From positions 44,589 to 108,588 of the forward strand of contig CBDUTJ010000003.1 in NCBI GenBank assembly GCA_965370415.1: a stretch of 64,000 nt of DNA, read 5' to 3'. This DNA comes from JACNIV01 sp965370415 (GTDB lineage: Bacteria > Cloacimonadota > Cloacimonadia > Cloacimonadales > TCS61). The first letter of the stretch is position 1; each line of letters opens with the position of its first letter. This document shows positions 23,577 through 32,994 of this stretch, piece after piece. Made by a program: the position numbers and the translations under genes. The notes under the pieces are model-generated. The model was given only the letters and a program-made list of their open reading frames with translations. It was not told the origin of the DNA and did not search any database.

Positions 23577-24860
23577 TTGAAAATGGGTTTTAAAAACTTG
23601 TTAAGTTTGATGCTTATCACATTCATTCTCATTTCCTGTGGTCATCGTAAAAAGCCGACAGGTGGACCAAAAGATACGGTTAATCCTGAAATATTATCTA
23701 TCTTACCGGATGAATTCAGTGATATAAATACTGAAGATATAGAAATCACGTTCTCCAAACCGATTGACAGAGCTTCTATACTTACAGGAATTTATATTTA
23801 TCCACCGATAGATCAGAAAAAATTCAAATGGGATAAAAGCGTTCTGACTATAAAGATCCTGGAAGAACTGGAAGACAGTACAAATTATTTCTTCACTTTC
23901 TCTCAGAGAATAAAAGGTGAACACGGCAATGAACTCGATAGGAATTATACATTTGTTTTTGCCAGCGGGAAACTGAATGAAAATAAAATTTCGGGTAATC
24001 TAATTTTTGAACTTGAAGAAGATAGCAATCAGCCGATTCAGTGTACAATTCAAGCTCCTGATTCAACCTTCATCTTTAACCATATAATAAATGGAAAGAC
24101 CTACTCATTTGAAAATCTGAACAATACCGATCATATTCTGGAAGCATACATAGATAAAAACAAAAACAATAAGTACGATTATGGCAATGAACCGTATTTC
24201 CATAAATATATTATCGCCGGTCAATTTAATTCGGTAGATATGGAAATGATATATTCAGACACTTTGAAGCCTGAGATACAATCTGTAAAAGTGCATTCAA
24301 ATAAACAGATCAAACTTATATTATCTGAGATTATAAAATACTATTCTGAGATCAAGATAGTAACTGCCGATTCTCTGGAGATTCCCGTTGATATAGTAGC
24401 ACATTCTCTGAGGGAAGATATGATCTCGATTGTTTCTGCTGAATTGGATACTTGCCAATATTACCTGAAGATCTATTCACTGGAAGATAATAAACAGAAT
24501 GTCAGCAATGAATTATCGATCCTGTTCGATGGTTTAGCCGTGAGAGATTCTATTCCACCGGAAGTGCTCTTTGTGTATCCAAGAAATGGTGCAACAATAG
24601 ATAATTTGAAACCTGTTATTTCTATTACATTTTCAGAAATAATTCCCATAAATAACTTTGAAGCACAACTTATAAATTCCGAAACTCTGGAACAGATCCC
24701 TCTGGAAATATTATCGGGACATTCGGATATTTATAGATTACAACCTGAGATCAAATTAGCTAATTATTCTTCTTACACCTTAAAAATAAATGTTACTGAT
24801 TCAAGTGATAACCCATTTGAAGAACTTTTTAAAACTAGTTTTATACCCATTGTAAGATAA
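23577..24860 (+). CDS. Ig-like-domain lipoprotein
   Basis: 427-428 residues. Lipoprotein signal: LLSLMLITFILISCG with the lipobox cysteine near residue 21, followed by HRKKPTGGPKDTVNPEILS, a run characteristic of Bacteroidota-like lipoproteins that begin 'C...PTGGPKD..PP'. An Ig-like (Big_5-type) domain follows: ILPDEFSDINTEDIEITFSK, and a second copy near 330: VFVYPRNGATIDNLKPVISI-like with ITFSEIIP. Probably anchored in the outer membrane facing the periplasm or the surface. Start: TTG at 23577 lies 6 bases after GGAGA; an ATG two codons later is the alternative. Function unknown. Confidence 0.8.
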   Translation: MKMGFKNLLSLMLITFILISCGHRKKPTGGPKDTVNPEILSILPDEFSDINTEDIEITFSKPIDRASILTGIYIYPPIDQKKFKWDKSVLTIKILEELEDSTNYFFTFSQRIKGEHGNELDRNYTFVFASGKLNENKISGNLIFELEEDSNQPIQCTIQAPDSTFIFNHIINGKTYSFENLNNTDHILEAYIDKNKNNKYDYGNEPYFHKYIIAGQFNSVDMEMIYSDTLKPEIQSVKVHSNKQIKLILSEIIKYYSEIKIVTADSLEIPVDIVAHSLREDMISIVSAELDTCQYYLKIYSLEDNKQNVSNELSILFDGLAVRDSIPPEVLFVYPRNGATIDNLKPVISITFSEIIPINNFEAQLINSETLEQIPLEILSGHSDIYRLQPEIKLANYSSYTLKINVTDSSDNPFEELFKTSFIPIVR

Positions 24861-25182
24861 TTTTGTAGTTATAATAAACTGAAATACTAACCTCTTATAG
24901 ATTAATGAGTTGAAGTTTTTAACAGGTAATACTCCAATATCTCAGATGTAACTTAACTATCTGATAAGTATAAACTTAGTGAGCATAAAGTGTCCAATTG
25001 GTGTTAAATAACTTGACATTATGTATCATATTCAATCAGTTGACGAGTAGAAGTAGATAGAATCTAATTTTGTATAGAGGTGTGTAAATATCGCAGGCAA
25101 ATTTTTGAGTGTTTAATATCGAAATTAAAAAAATGTGTGTTAACCAAAATTAAATCAATTTATTATTTAACGAGGAGAGAAA
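24861..25182 (+). promoter_or_regulatory. Long leader/promoter region of the first beta-barrel gene
   Basis: 322 bp with no gene. AAATAACTTGACA (TTGACA at 25013-25018) is shared with the second barrel gene. A Bacteroidota-like promoter is seen further down: TTG at 25040-25042, exactly 22 bases, then TAATTTTG at 25065-25072. The leader holds TATCGAA and AAAAAAATGTGTGTTAA, also found before the second barrel gene. SD CGAGGAGAG abuts the start. Confidence 0.55.
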
Positions 25183-26106
25183 ATGAAAAAATCCTTAATT
25201 ATTTTATTAGGATTATGTTTAGCAACATCTATGTTCGCTCATGAAGTATTCATGAGCGCACCGATTATCGTTCCAGATGGTCAGGCTGATGAAGATGGCG
25301 GTTGGAGTGCAGATTATGTTGGATTAAGCTGGATGGTAGCAAATGATTATTGTGCAGATTTTAATATTACTCCAGCAGTTTTGGGTCAAACCCCTGCAAT
25401 TGGTATCAACAGAGGCTGGAAACAACTTAAAGTCTGTGATTTCTTTGATATTAGGATGGGTAAAGATCAATATGCGTTTGGAAGACTTACATCCGGTAAA
25501 CCATCAAAGAATCTTCAATATGCTGGTTTAACTGTTGCCGGTGCTGAAATGATGGTGAAACTTGTGGGTGATGTTTCCGGTTTAGGCTGGGCACTTTACT
25601 ATGCAAATGCAGATTATACTCCTTATAGTGCTTGGGAAGCTGCTGATATGGGTGGACGTTTCACATACAGTGTTGCCGGTGCAAACCTCGGTGTTGCTTT
25701 TAGGATGGATAATACATCTGAAGCAGATACTCTTGGCGTCTGGAGTGATCCAGAAGGTGTAATGCATTGGGAATTTGACTTTGATTACACAATAGCAGAA
25801 AAAGCTAATCTTGCTTTTCAGCTTACAAATAACGATGATGAGGACGATGATACTGGCGATATGAATCTGTATGCTCTTCTTCATTATGTACCGGGATTTG
25901 ACATACCATTATGCGGTAAAGCTATCCCTTATTTCGGCTACATTACAAAAGATGATGTTGACGATGAAGGTATGGGTGAAAACAACATGATCATCGGTTT
26001 GAATATTAAACCAAAAGATAATGCTTTCGTGAAAATCGAATACAACATGGATTCTGTAGAAGATGTAGATGCTACTCTTGATCTTCAGGTTGGTTTCACA
26101 TTCTAA
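25183..26106 (+). CDS. Outer-membrane beta-barrel (porin-like) protein
   Basis: 307 residues. Signal peptide MKKSLIILLGLCLATSMFA, cleavage at about 19/20. The mature part is rich in alternating aromatic/polar strands with Gly and Asp turns (acidic loops such as NNDDEDDDTGD near 226 and KDDVDDEGMG near 257), and ends LDLQVGFTF, a C-terminal aromatic residue as in barrels inserted by BAM. No close family recognised. Its signal peptide and upstream region are near-duplicates of those of the gene at 26370, so the pair is probably co-regulated. Acidic loops may suggest cation binding (inference). Confidence 0.65.
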   Translation: MKKSLIILLGLCLATSMFAHEVFMSAPIIVPDGQADEDGGWSADYVGLSWMVANDYCADFNITPAVLGQTPAIGINRGWKQLKVCDFFDIRMGKDQYAFGRLTSGKPSKNLQYAGLTVAGAEMMVKLVGDVSGLGWALYYANADYTPYSAWEAADMGGRFTYSVAGANLGVAFRMDNTSEADTLGVWSDPEGVMHWEFDFDYTIAEKANLAFQLTNNDDEDDDTGDMNLYALLHYVPGFDIPLCGKAIPYFGYITKDDVDDEGMGENNMIIGLNIKPKDNAFVKIEYNMDSVEDVDATLDLQVGFTF

Positions 26107-26121
26107 TTTCAAAATAGATCG

Positions 26122-26150
26122 AAAAGCCCTGCTGGAAGTGGGGCTTTTTT
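26122..26150 (+). terminator. Intrinsic terminator
   Basis: AAAAGCCC ... GGGCTTTTTT with an 11-base loop after the first barrel gene. Confidence 0.85.
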
Positions 26151-26214
26151 TATTATCTAACTAATTGATTCAGGTAAAAATAAAAATTCATTATATTGTA
26201 AGCAGCAAAATAAC

Positions 26215-26278
26215 TTGACACGCATTATCTAAATAAGACTGATGTTTGAAGGTTGTTTAGTGTATAAAAATAGTTTTG
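26215..26278 (+). promoter_or_regulatory. Bacteroidota-like promoter of the second beta-barrel gene
   Basis: TTTG at 26245-26248, 22 bases, TAGTTTTG at 26271-26278: the same -33/-7 geometry as at 25040-25072. TTGACA at 26215-26220 precedes it in the shared context AAATAACTTGACA. Confidence 0.55.
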
Positions 26279-26369
26279 TATAGTATCGAAGAAAAAAAAT
26301 GTATGTTAATATCGTAAATAAGAATTTGTATGTTAACCATTTTTAGGAAAATTAATTTAGGGGAGTAAA

Positions 26370-27203
26370 ATGAAAAAAGTTTTAGTTATTTTGTTAGGAT
26401 TATTGTTAGCTACAAGTATGTTTGCTGACTTTACATGGGGACAGTTGAACTTTTATGAAGGTATAGGTGTTTCTAATCCTTATGGTGGTGAAACTTACAA
26501 CCTTACTTATTTTGAAATTGAAGGTGGTGGAAGAACCGGTTGTTTAAATTTTTATTACTTTTTTGATATCAATAATGTCTTCGGTATTAGAGATGAACTG
26601 AAAGAAGCTGTAGCACCGGGAGATTACTTCTTGAAGGTTAATCCTAGATTCAGTTTAAACACTATTTCTGGTAAGGATTTGGCAATTGGACCTGTGAAAG
26701 AGTGGTATTTGGCTACTCTATATCTGGGTTGGGCTAGTGCACCATTTTCTGGTGACACTTATTATGCTGGTATTGGAACTGATCTGGATATTCCATTATT
26801 CAATATGTTCTCTTTCAACTTTTATAAAAGATTTGAAAATACCAATATGCAAAATACAGCTGGTGATTGGGAAGTAAAATTTGAAGATGCCGGTTGGGTA
26901 GCAGCTATTAACTGGTTCACAGTGGTTAAGAAATTCAACGATAAGTTCAATCTTTCATATCAAGGTTGGTCAGATTTTGGGTTTGGAAATACCTATGCAG
27001 AAGATAATAATATGGATTGGTCTACTGGCACACCAGTACCTTGTGGTACTGCTACTGAATTCCAAATGTTCAATGGTTTTTTCTGGAATTACGACAAATG
27101 GTCACTTTCTACCAGTGTAAAATTCCATAATAATTTCTTGTATACAGATTTAGAAACACATGACGCAATTTCTCCCTGGATAGGTCTGCATCGCAGATTT
27201 TAA
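26370..27203 (+). CDS. Outer-membrane beta-barrel, possibly Tsx/OmpK-like channel
   Basis: 277 residues. Signal peptide MKKVLVILLGLLLATSMFA almost identical to that of the previous gene. The mature protein begins DFTWGQLNFYEGIG and has TYNLTYFEIEGGGRTGCLNF then YYFFDINNVFG near 45-72, which resembles the N-terminal strands of nucleoside-channel Tsx/OmpK proteins (T-x-E...G..G...F.D). Further strands are tyrosine/tryptophan rich; it ends WIGLHRRF with a terminal Phe. Substrate unproven; assignment rests on a short match and overall composition. SD AGGGGAG; terminator directly downstream. Confidence 0.5.
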   Translation: MKKVLVILLGLLLATSMFADFTWGQLNFYEGIGVSNPYGGETYNLTYFEIEGGGRTGCLNFYYFFDINNVFGIRDELKEAVAPGDYFLKVNPRFSLNTISGKDLAIGPVKEWYLATLYLGWASAPFSGDTYYAGIGTDLDIPLFNMFSFNFYKRFENTNMQNTAGDWEVKFEDAGWVAAINWFTVVKKFNDKFNLSYQGWSDFGFGNTYAEDNNMDWSTGTPVPCGTATEFQMFNGFFWNYDKWSLSTSVKFHNNFLYTDLETHDAISPWIGLHRRF

Positions 27204-27221
27204 GTTATTGTTTTTTTTTAT

Positions 27222-27249
27222 AACCCCGCAGGAATGCGGGGTTTTTTTT
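27222..27249 (+). terminator. Intrinsic terminator
   Basis: AACCCCGC / GCGGGGTT with loop AGGAAT and an eight-T run after the second barrel gene. Confidence 0.92.
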
Positions 27250-27270
27250 CGCATAATTTTGATGTGAATT

Positions 27271-27412
27271 CCCTTCCGAAGCCTTTCTTTCAAATTTTCT
27301 GTTGTTTGAGGATTCGGAAGGTTTTATGAGAAAATAGTTTTGATAGTAATTATTAAGATTTAACTTTCCGAATCTTAGATTAGAAAAAATATTTGTGGGA
27401 AGCTTCGGAAAG
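27271..27412. repeat. Four-arm palindromic element (copy A)
   Basis: 142 bp with arms CCTTCCGAAGC (27272-27282), GATTCGGAAGG (27311-27321), CTTTCCGAATC (27364-27374) and GCTTCGGAAAG (27402-27412). Arms 1 and 4 pair best (AAGC/GCTT ends) and arms 2 and 3 pair best (GAATC/GATTC ends), so a nested double stem is possible as well as two hairpins. A second copy is at 45522-45680. Confidence 0.85.
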
Positions 27413-27480
27413 TGAACTCTTGAGCTTTAATCAATTGACAATGAAATCCACCTTATTATTCAGTCTTTCAAGGTAGAAAT

Positions 27481-28509
27481 ATGTTAAAGGAAAATATTAG
27501 ATTATTACATAAAAGTTTCCGAATTGGAAGAATGTTCAATGCTGTAAAAGTATTTTCTTCTTATATCATTTCTCTTATATTTAAAAAGGCAATATACTGG
27601 GGTGCACCTCCGGTAGTAATGATCGAACCCACTAATATCTGTAATTTGAAATGCCCGTTATGTCCTTCCGGGAATGGAACCCTGAAAAGAGCAAAGGGAT
27701 ACATGGACTTTGAAATATTCAAGAAGCTGATCGATGAAATAAAACATACAGCTTTTATGGTAGTACTCTGGAACCAGGGTGAGCCCTACCTGAACAAAGA
27801 CTTTTCCAGGATGATAAAATACGCTTCAGATAACGATTTGTTCACTTTGGTATCTACTAACGGAAATGTCGAATTAAATGCAGAAGAAGTTATTAAATCC
27901 GGATTGGATTCCATGATAATCTCTCTGGATGGAACTACCCAGGAAATATATAATAAATACAGGGTGAACGGTAAACTCGATACTGTGATAGAAAACGTGA
28001 AAAAAATTGTGATTGCTAAAAAAAAAATGAAATCAAAAACACCATTCATCCGCTGGCAGTTCCTGGTGATGAAACATAACGAACATGAGATAGATGAGAT
28101 TCGCAGGCTGGCAAAAGAACTGAATGTAGATAACCTGGAACTGAAAACAGTGCAGATCTATTCCAAAGATGATATTCTTAACTTCCTTCCTGAAAATCCT
28201 AAATATAGAAGATACAAAATTGAAGGGGATGATTTCGAATTAAAATTCGGAATAAAAAATCGCTGCCGCCGCATCTGGACGAATGCTGTGGTTAACTGGG
28301 ATGGCGAAGTTGCGATCTGTTGTTTTGATAAAGATGTGGAATATAAAATCGGAAATATCAAAAAGACTCCTCTCTCAAAACTCTGGAAAAACGAGAAAAT
28401 CCAAGAAATAAGAAATCAAATTCTAAAAGACAGAAAAGAAATTCCTATTTGTACTAATTGTGGGGAAGGCGTGAAACTAAGGATCGAAAGAAAAGGGATT
28501 AAGTACTGA
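27481..28509 (+). CDS. Radical SAM / SPASM-domain protein
   Basis: 342 residues. The [4Fe-4S]-SAM motif is CNLKCPLC near 54-61, following PPVVMIEPTNI; NQGEPYLNKDF near 99 is the GGEP-equivalent; STNGN near 125; DGTTQEIYNKYRVNG near 150. C-terminal SPASM-like cluster: NRCRRIWTNAVVNWDGEVAICCFD near 260-283 (in pieces) and ICTNCGEG near 325. Such enzymes modify peptides, sugars or lipids; substrate cannot be read here. Its neighbours (flippase-like, deacetylase, glycosyltransferase, Wzi-like) point to envelope polysaccharide work. Ends overlapping the convergent next gene by 11 bp. Confidence 0.85.
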   Translation: MLKENIRLLHKSFRIGRMFNAVKVFSSYIISLIFKKAIYWGAPPVVMIEPTNICNLKCPLCPSGNGTLKRAKGYMDFEIFKKLIDEIKHTAFMVVLWNQGEPYLNKDFSRMIKYASDNDLFTLVSTNGNVELNAEEVIKSGLDSMIISLDGTTQEIYNKYRVNGKLDTVIENVKKIVIAKKKMKSKTPFIRWQFLVMKHNEHEIDEIRRLAKELNVDNLELKTVQIYSKDDILNFLPENPKYRRYKIEGDDFELKFGIKNRCRRIWTNAVVNWDGEVAICCFDKDVEYKIGNIKKTPLSKLWKNEKIQEIRNQILKDRKEIPICTNCGEGVKLRIERKGIKY

Positions 28510-29377
28510 TAGATTTTCTTCGTAAAATGCAGTAAACACCGACCAGAGCCGGTAATACTGAGTTAAAAATAAATACAGTTAAGGAAGCTGTAATAGCTAT
28601 CTCAGGAGATATTCCGTATTTAGAGAGCACTTCCATTGCAAATTTTTCCCTTAATCCTAATCCGGCATAAGTTATCGGGATCACGTTCGCAAACAAAATT
28701 AGCGGAATCGATATGATCGCTGAGAATGGGTGAAATTCAGAAAAAATGTTCAGGATGAGATAATACTGTAGAATCGTTAAAGCCATATAAATTCCCTGCA
28801 TATAACATATACGGGGGACAATTTTTAAATATTGCTTAAAATACACCTCAAATTTGCTGTTATGCTGTATATGTTTTATTAGATAAACCAGAAAAGGGAA
28901 AGCAAGAATAAAAACAAAAATTAGTATGGTGGGAAGAATTGATTTATGTCTGAAATAAAAGATCGAAGCAAAACTGGCAAACACAAAATTGATCCAGATC
29001 TGAAAAAATTTTTCTACTCCCAACGACATAAAAGTCATCATTTTCTTGTTATTTACAAAATACATTTTACCGATCACACCATGACCACCCGGTAGCAGAA
29101 AACGCAACGAATGACCTATCATAAGTGATTTGAAAATTTCCGATCTTTTGGGTGTAAATTGTGGATCGATCTTGAGGTAATGTCCCCAGTTAATATATTC
29201 TATCAGTATCTTAATACTGGCTGTTAATATTATTACTGCAATGATCCAGAGCTTGATATGTTTAAAGGTGGAAAGTAACATTTGAAAGTCTATCTTGCGG
29301 AATATGAAAAATAAAATAATTAATGTTATTATGAGTTTAACAATGTATATAAATTTATTTTTTAATATTTTATTCAT
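28499..29377 (-). CDS. LPG-synthase-TM / UPF0104-family flippase-like membrane protein
   Basis: 292 residues, about eight hydrophobic segments. Family marks: LRFLLPGGHGVIGKMY near 90-105 and the C-terminal NVIPITYAGLGLREKFAMEVL near 225-245 (conserved P...G.G.RE block), then SPEIAITASLTVFIFNSVLPAL. This domain (the transmembrane half of MprF, AglD-like and YbhN proteins) is thought to flip or transfer lipid-linked groups. Start taken at 29377 after AAAGAAAGAAAT; an ATG 36 bp upstream lies in a small palindrome TGACCT/AGGTCA. Lies between envelope-sugar genes. Specific substrate unknown. Confidence 0.78.
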   Translation of the reverse strand: MNKILKNKFIYIVKLIITLIILFFIFRKIDFQMLLSTFKHIKLWIIAVIILTASIKILIEYINWGHYLKIDPQFTPKRSEIFKSLMIGHSLRFLLPGGHGVIGKMYFVNNKKMMTFMSLGVEKFFQIWINFVFASFASIFYFRHKSILPTILIFVFILAFPFLVYLIKHIQHNSKFEVYFKQYLKIVPRICYMQGIYMALTILQYYLILNIFSEFHPFSAIISIPLILFANVIPITYAGLGLREKFAMEVLSKYGISPEIAITASLTVFIFNSVLPALVGVYCILRRKSIST

Positions 29378-29495
29378 ATTTCTTTCTTTAAAATTCTTGA
29401 CCTTACAGGTCATTTTCTTTCTTAATCAATCACGAATTTAAGAAGTTGCTGTAAACAGTCAACTAATTAGATTATATATGGAGAAAGGAAAGAAA

Positions 29496-30101
29496 ATGAA
29501 GGGTACAATTATACGACATGGCAATAGAAAAAGCTGGTCTGTTGCCCTGACTTTTGATGATGGTCCGCAAGATCCTTACACCGATCAGATCCTTGATATA
29601 CTTGCCAGATATTCCATAAAGGCAACCTTCTTTTTAACAGGAGAGAAAGCTGAGCAAAATCCAGACATCGTGCGCAGGATCGTCTCCGATGGTCACGAAA
29701 TTGGAAATCATTCCTATTCTCATAAAACCATGCGCTGTAGATCTGTTAAATGGCTCAGGAACGAGATCGAAAAAACCGATGAACTGTTTATGCAGGCAGG
29801 AGCCAGCCAACCTATTCATTTCAGACCGCCTTTTGGCAGGACTTCATTTCAGTTAACATCCTTACTCAAAAAAATGAAGAAAAAAATGATCTTATGGGAT
29901 ATCGGACCGAAAGATTATAAATATGCTCATCCTTATGAAATTGTAGGAAAGGTTTTAAAAAAGCTGAAACCCGGCTCGATCATAGTATTGCATGATGGTG
30001 GTGGAGATCGCAATGTAACTGTGGAAGCTGTGAATATTTTAGTTAAAGATATCCGGGAGATGGGGTATAAGTTCGTCACCGTTTCCGAACTTACAGATTA
30101 G
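29496..30101 (+). CDS. Polysaccharide deacetylase (NodB domain)
   Basis: 201 residues from the ATG that follows GGAGAAAGGAAAG. NodB homology motifs in order: VALTFDDGPQ near 18-27 (catalytic Asp pair), GHEIGNHSYSHKTM near 66 (metal-binding HxxxH), FRPPFGRT near 110 and IIVLHDGGGD near 163. All catalytic and zinc-binding positions are present, so the enzyme should remove N-acetyl groups from a sugar polymer such as peptidoglycan or an exopolysaccharide. No signal peptide is visible, so action on a cytoplasmic lipid-linked sugar intermediate is possible. Convergent with the following glycosyltransferase gene (4-bp overlap of ends). Confidence 0.92.
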   Translation: MKGTIIRHGNRKSWSVALTFDDGPQDPYTDQILDILARYSIKATFFLTGEKAEQNPDIVRRIVSDGHEIGNHSYSHKTMRCRSVKWLRNEIEKTDELFMQAGASQPIHFRPPFGRTSFQLTSLLKKMKKKMILWDIGPKDYKYAHPYEIVGKVLKKLKPGSIIVLHDGGGDRNVTVEAVNILVKDIREMGYKFVTVSELTD

Positions 30102-31135
30102 TTCTTCCAATTCCAGGTGCTGAAAGTTCCTAACAGCGAATATATAATCAAGTAATAAGGATAGATCAGAATAAAGATCAGATCGATCATTCTGAATCTA
30201 AATTTATGCTTTGCAAGGTTCATCATCCAGAAGAAAAGAGCTCCGAACAGGTAAACCAATACGCTTTCCCAATCTTTGAAAACAAAGAATCTTACAGGGA
30301 TATATAGATATATCAATAAGATCAAAAGCGATATTATCTTAAAGCCGAATGAAGACATACCGAATTTTCCGTAACGCCTTTTCTGTTGGTGATGGGAGTA
30401 TTTCTTATCTGATATTGCTTTTGTTTGCACAACAAATTCCGGGTTATAGGATATCTGCCAATTGGTTTTCCTTATCAGGTTAAGAAGCAGTTTATCATCT
30501 CCGGCTATGTAATGTTTAATTCTATCGTAACCGCTTACTTCCAGGAATGCTTGCTTACGTACAGCCATATTGCCGCCAGAGGCGCTGAAAGGGCAATTCA
30601 ATCCAATTGTTCCCGCATAAATAGCAAAAGATATCCGGTTGCAAAAAATTCGGAAACTCGATGCATTTTTCTCTTTGTAATTTCCCACTACCATACCGGT
30701 TCTATCAGAGATGAATTTGTTATAGCTTTTCAGCCAATCCGGTTGTGGGAAGCAATCAGCATCTGTGAAGAGCAGAAAATCATAAATGGCATTATCAGCA
30801 GCTTTCTTGAGAGCGGCTTTCTTACCAAAATATTCAGAGTCTTTTTTTTCTATCCGGAAACATTTCGCATTTTCTGAATCAGCACAGAATTTGCTGATCA
30901 GCCTGAAAGAATCATCATCAGATGCATCATCTACAATAATTATTTCGAATTTATCATTCGGGTAGTCGATCTTTCTGAGAGATTGAAATAATTCCGGTAA
31001 ATTGCTTTCTTCATCACGGCAGGCTATCAGGATGGAATATGTATTTTGCTTGGGAGATTTCACCTTCCAGTTTCGCAGGATACCCAATCCAAGAATTACC
31101 AGGAAAAGGGAGAAAACCAGGATAATAATATCCAT
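30098..31135 (-). CDS. Membrane glycosyltransferase, family 2
   Basis: 345 residues. One N-terminal membrane helix (IIILVFSLFLVILGLGIL), then the GT-A domain: YSILIACRDEESNLPELFQSL near 32-52, IIIVDDASDDDSF near 65, FLLFTDADCFPQPDWL near 120 (DxD), SASGGNMAVRKQAF near 184, DDKLLLNLIRKTNW near 208 and QQKRRYGKF (QxxRW-like) near 255. Two to three membrane helices at the C-terminus (~260-340). Typical of processive or bactoprenol-type sugar transferases making surface polysaccharide. Start overlaps the stop of the Wzi-like gene upstream by one base (TAATG), so translation is coupled. Confidence 0.88.
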   Translation of the reverse strand: MDIIILVFSLFLVILGLGILRNWKVKSPKQNTYSILIACRDEESNLPELFQSLRKIDYPNDKFEIIIVDDASDDDSFRLISKFCADSENAKCFRIEKKDSEYFGKKAALKKAADNAIYDFLLFTDADCFPQPDWLKSYNKFISDRTGMVVGNYKEKNASSFRIFCNRISFAIYAGTIGLNCPFSASGGNMAVRKQAFLEVSGYDRIKHYIAGDDKLLLNLIRKTNWQISYNPEFVVQTKAISDKKYSHHQQKRRYGKFGMSSFGFKIISLLILLIYLYIPVRFFVFKDWESVLVYLFGALFFWMMNLAKHKFRFRMIDLIFILIYPYYLIIYSLLGTFSTWNWKN

Positions 31136-32703
31136 TAATAAATTGCTTGGTAGCTGATGAATATCTCGTTTTCCAATTCTTCTTCATCGATTCGCGTAGT
31201 AAAAAGTCCAATTTTCAGACGATGATGAGCTAGAGGCTGCCAGGTGATTACAGGGCAGATGGAAAGTCTGTTAGTAATATCTCCTTCCAGCCAATCAGCT
31301 TTGTCAGATGGTCTGTCATTATAATTTATACTAAAATTATTGCCTACACTTCCCTGCCTGGTGAAAGATGAATGCAGATTTATATTTAAGTTTTGCCTAA
31401 GATCAAAATTAAATTCTGCAGCAAACTGGATCAGGTTGCTTCCTTCCGGAAAACCCAATCCTATTCCGTCATGAGAAAACTTGTTATGCAAGATGTAATG
31501 CGTGTACAACCAGGGGCGGATCGCTGTAAATTCCAAACTTAACATCAAATTCCTCTGCTGGTTAAAAGTATAAGAATTTCCCATTTGCAATGCATATTTA
31601 TTTCCCCACCAATCTTCAAAAATCTCATTTTTGCGTAGTTCATCCAGAATAAAATTGCAATAAATAAGATTTTTATCGATCGGTTTCCAATTCATCCCTG
31701 CGAAGATCAGAACGTTGTCGCGGTCTGCAAGATTATGTTCTGTAGCACGCCAGAACGTTATAGGTAACAGGTAACTCACTTCGATATTCCGATCACCGTA
31801 AATAACTTCTTCGCCCAGGAAAAGCTCAAAATTATTATTCGGTGTCCATCCAATTTTATGAACAACCAAGAATTTATCTGCATATTTTTTATTATCTTCA
31901 TTGCTGGTGCTGTCTGGAATTAGAGTAGCATGCAGAAATGATATATATAGTTCTTTAAAAGTGAACTTATTACTAAAGTAACCATAATCATTGCAATCAT
32001 CGTTCAAGATGATACTGCCGCCAATGTTGCTTCCTATCTCGTATTTTCCTCTACCAACAGATGCTGACCAGAAGTTACCTTTCCCTATATAAGTAATTTT
32101 ACCGGTAATGTTATCAAGATGGATCTGGTCGCTGTCGCTGGAATTTTGCGTCCAACTGTCAATGAGAGGTGAATACCGTGCATAATCTGTATCACCGCCA
32201 AAATGACCTGCCCACCAGTATCCATAAAAGAACAGTCTGCGGTTTATATAACCGGAAAGTTTTGTGCCATAATATGCATAATAATAATTGCTATCATCTT
32301 TAATTGCGAATTCACTTCCGGTAAGTAAGCTGAATCTGAGAAGTGATCTTAATGGTACGTTGTTAGGATGAAAAAGAATTATGGAAGATCTTGGATCTAA
32401 TTGTTTGGGTTGCTTATCCGGTGTATGATACAAAAGGAAATATGAACTATCATCCTGCGAAAAGAAATTGCTTACTGAATGTTTGAAATCCTGCCAGGAG
32501 AAAAGCGCGAAGTTAAAGGAAGAAGAATCATGTACTACCCAGATATTTTTCATCGGAAATAAATTGGATTCATCCGGGTTCTTTGCTAAGAATGATATTG
32601 AATTGTTTGAAGTTAATTGCGGAGAGTTCCAGCTAATATCTCCATATTGGGCAAAAATCGAAATTACATAAAGCAACAAAAAAATAACTATCATTCTTTT
32701 CAT
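31135..32703 (-). CDS. Wzi-like outer-membrane capsule assembly protein
   Basis: 522 residues. Signal peptide MKRMIVIFLLLYVISIFAQ (cleavage after ~18). The mature part is rich in Tyr/Phe/Trp beta strands. Segments resembling Wzi/capsule-assembly barrels: FWSASVGRGKYEIGSN near 245, NFELFLGEEVIYGDRNIEV near 310 (E.viyg), YLLPITFWRATEHN, then DNVLIFAGMNWKPIDKNLIY near 349 and CNFILDELRKNEIF. Ends ISYQAIY. Start at 32703 has AAGGATTGTAT upstream; the earlier ATG at 32730 is not preferred. Coupled to the glycosyltransferase, so a capsule or exopolysaccharide export role is reasonable. Family match is by pattern, moderate. Confidence 0.55.
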   Translation of the reverse strand: MKRMIVIFLLLYVISIFAQYGDISWNSPQLTSNNSISFLAKNPDESNLFPMKNIWVVHDSSSFNFALFSWQDFKHSVSNFFSQDDSSYFLLYHTPDKQPKQLDPRSSIILFHPNNVPLRSLLRFSLLTGSEFAIKDDSNYYYAYYGTKLSGYINRRLFFYGYWWAGHFGGDTDYARYSPLIDSWTQNSSDSDQIHLDNITGKITYIGKGNFWSASVGRGKYEIGSNIGGSIILNDDCNDYGYFSNKFTFKELYISFLHATLIPDSTSNEDNKKYADKFLVVHKIGWTPNNNFELFLGEEVIYGDRNIEVSYLLPITFWRATEHNLADRDNVLIFAGMNWKPIDKNLIYCNFILDELRKNEIFEDWWGNKYALQMGNSYTFNQQRNLMLSLEFTAIRPWLYTHYILHNKFSHDGIGLGFPEGSNLIQFAAEFNFDLRQNLNINLHSSFTRQGSVGNNFSINYNDRPSDKADWLEGDITNRLSICPVITWQPLAHHRLKIGLFTTRIDEEELENEIFISYQAIY

Positions 32704-32994
32704 ATACAATCCTTTTGAAATTACTACCAAAATAAACTTAATATACTCATATTATGTCAAGGTAAAAGGGTATCAGATATCATTTTTATAAAGTGGATAT
32801 TCCTTGCTTTCATATCTTTATAATATATCTTTTGCAAAAAAAATATTACAATTCAATTTGTTATAAAATATAATACTTACATAGGGATATTTTATTAAAT
32901 AAATAAAATATTGAAAACAATATAAACATATTGACTTTAAATTTAGGAAAAAATAAAAAGTTCTCGATAATCAAAAAAAATAAAGGAGCAGGAA
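32704..32994. promoter_or_regulatory. AT-rich divergent intergenic region
   Basis: 291 bp between the minus-strand Wzi-like gene and gdh. TTGACT at 32931-32936 lies 58 bp before the gdh ATG, followed by A-tracts but no TATAAT at the usual spacing. No gene or structured RNA is seen. Confidence 0.4.

Noticed and set aside
24861..25182. Riboswitch or structured RNA in the long leader
   Set aside because: No conserved riboswitch core or strong stem was found by eye; only promoter-like words are supported.
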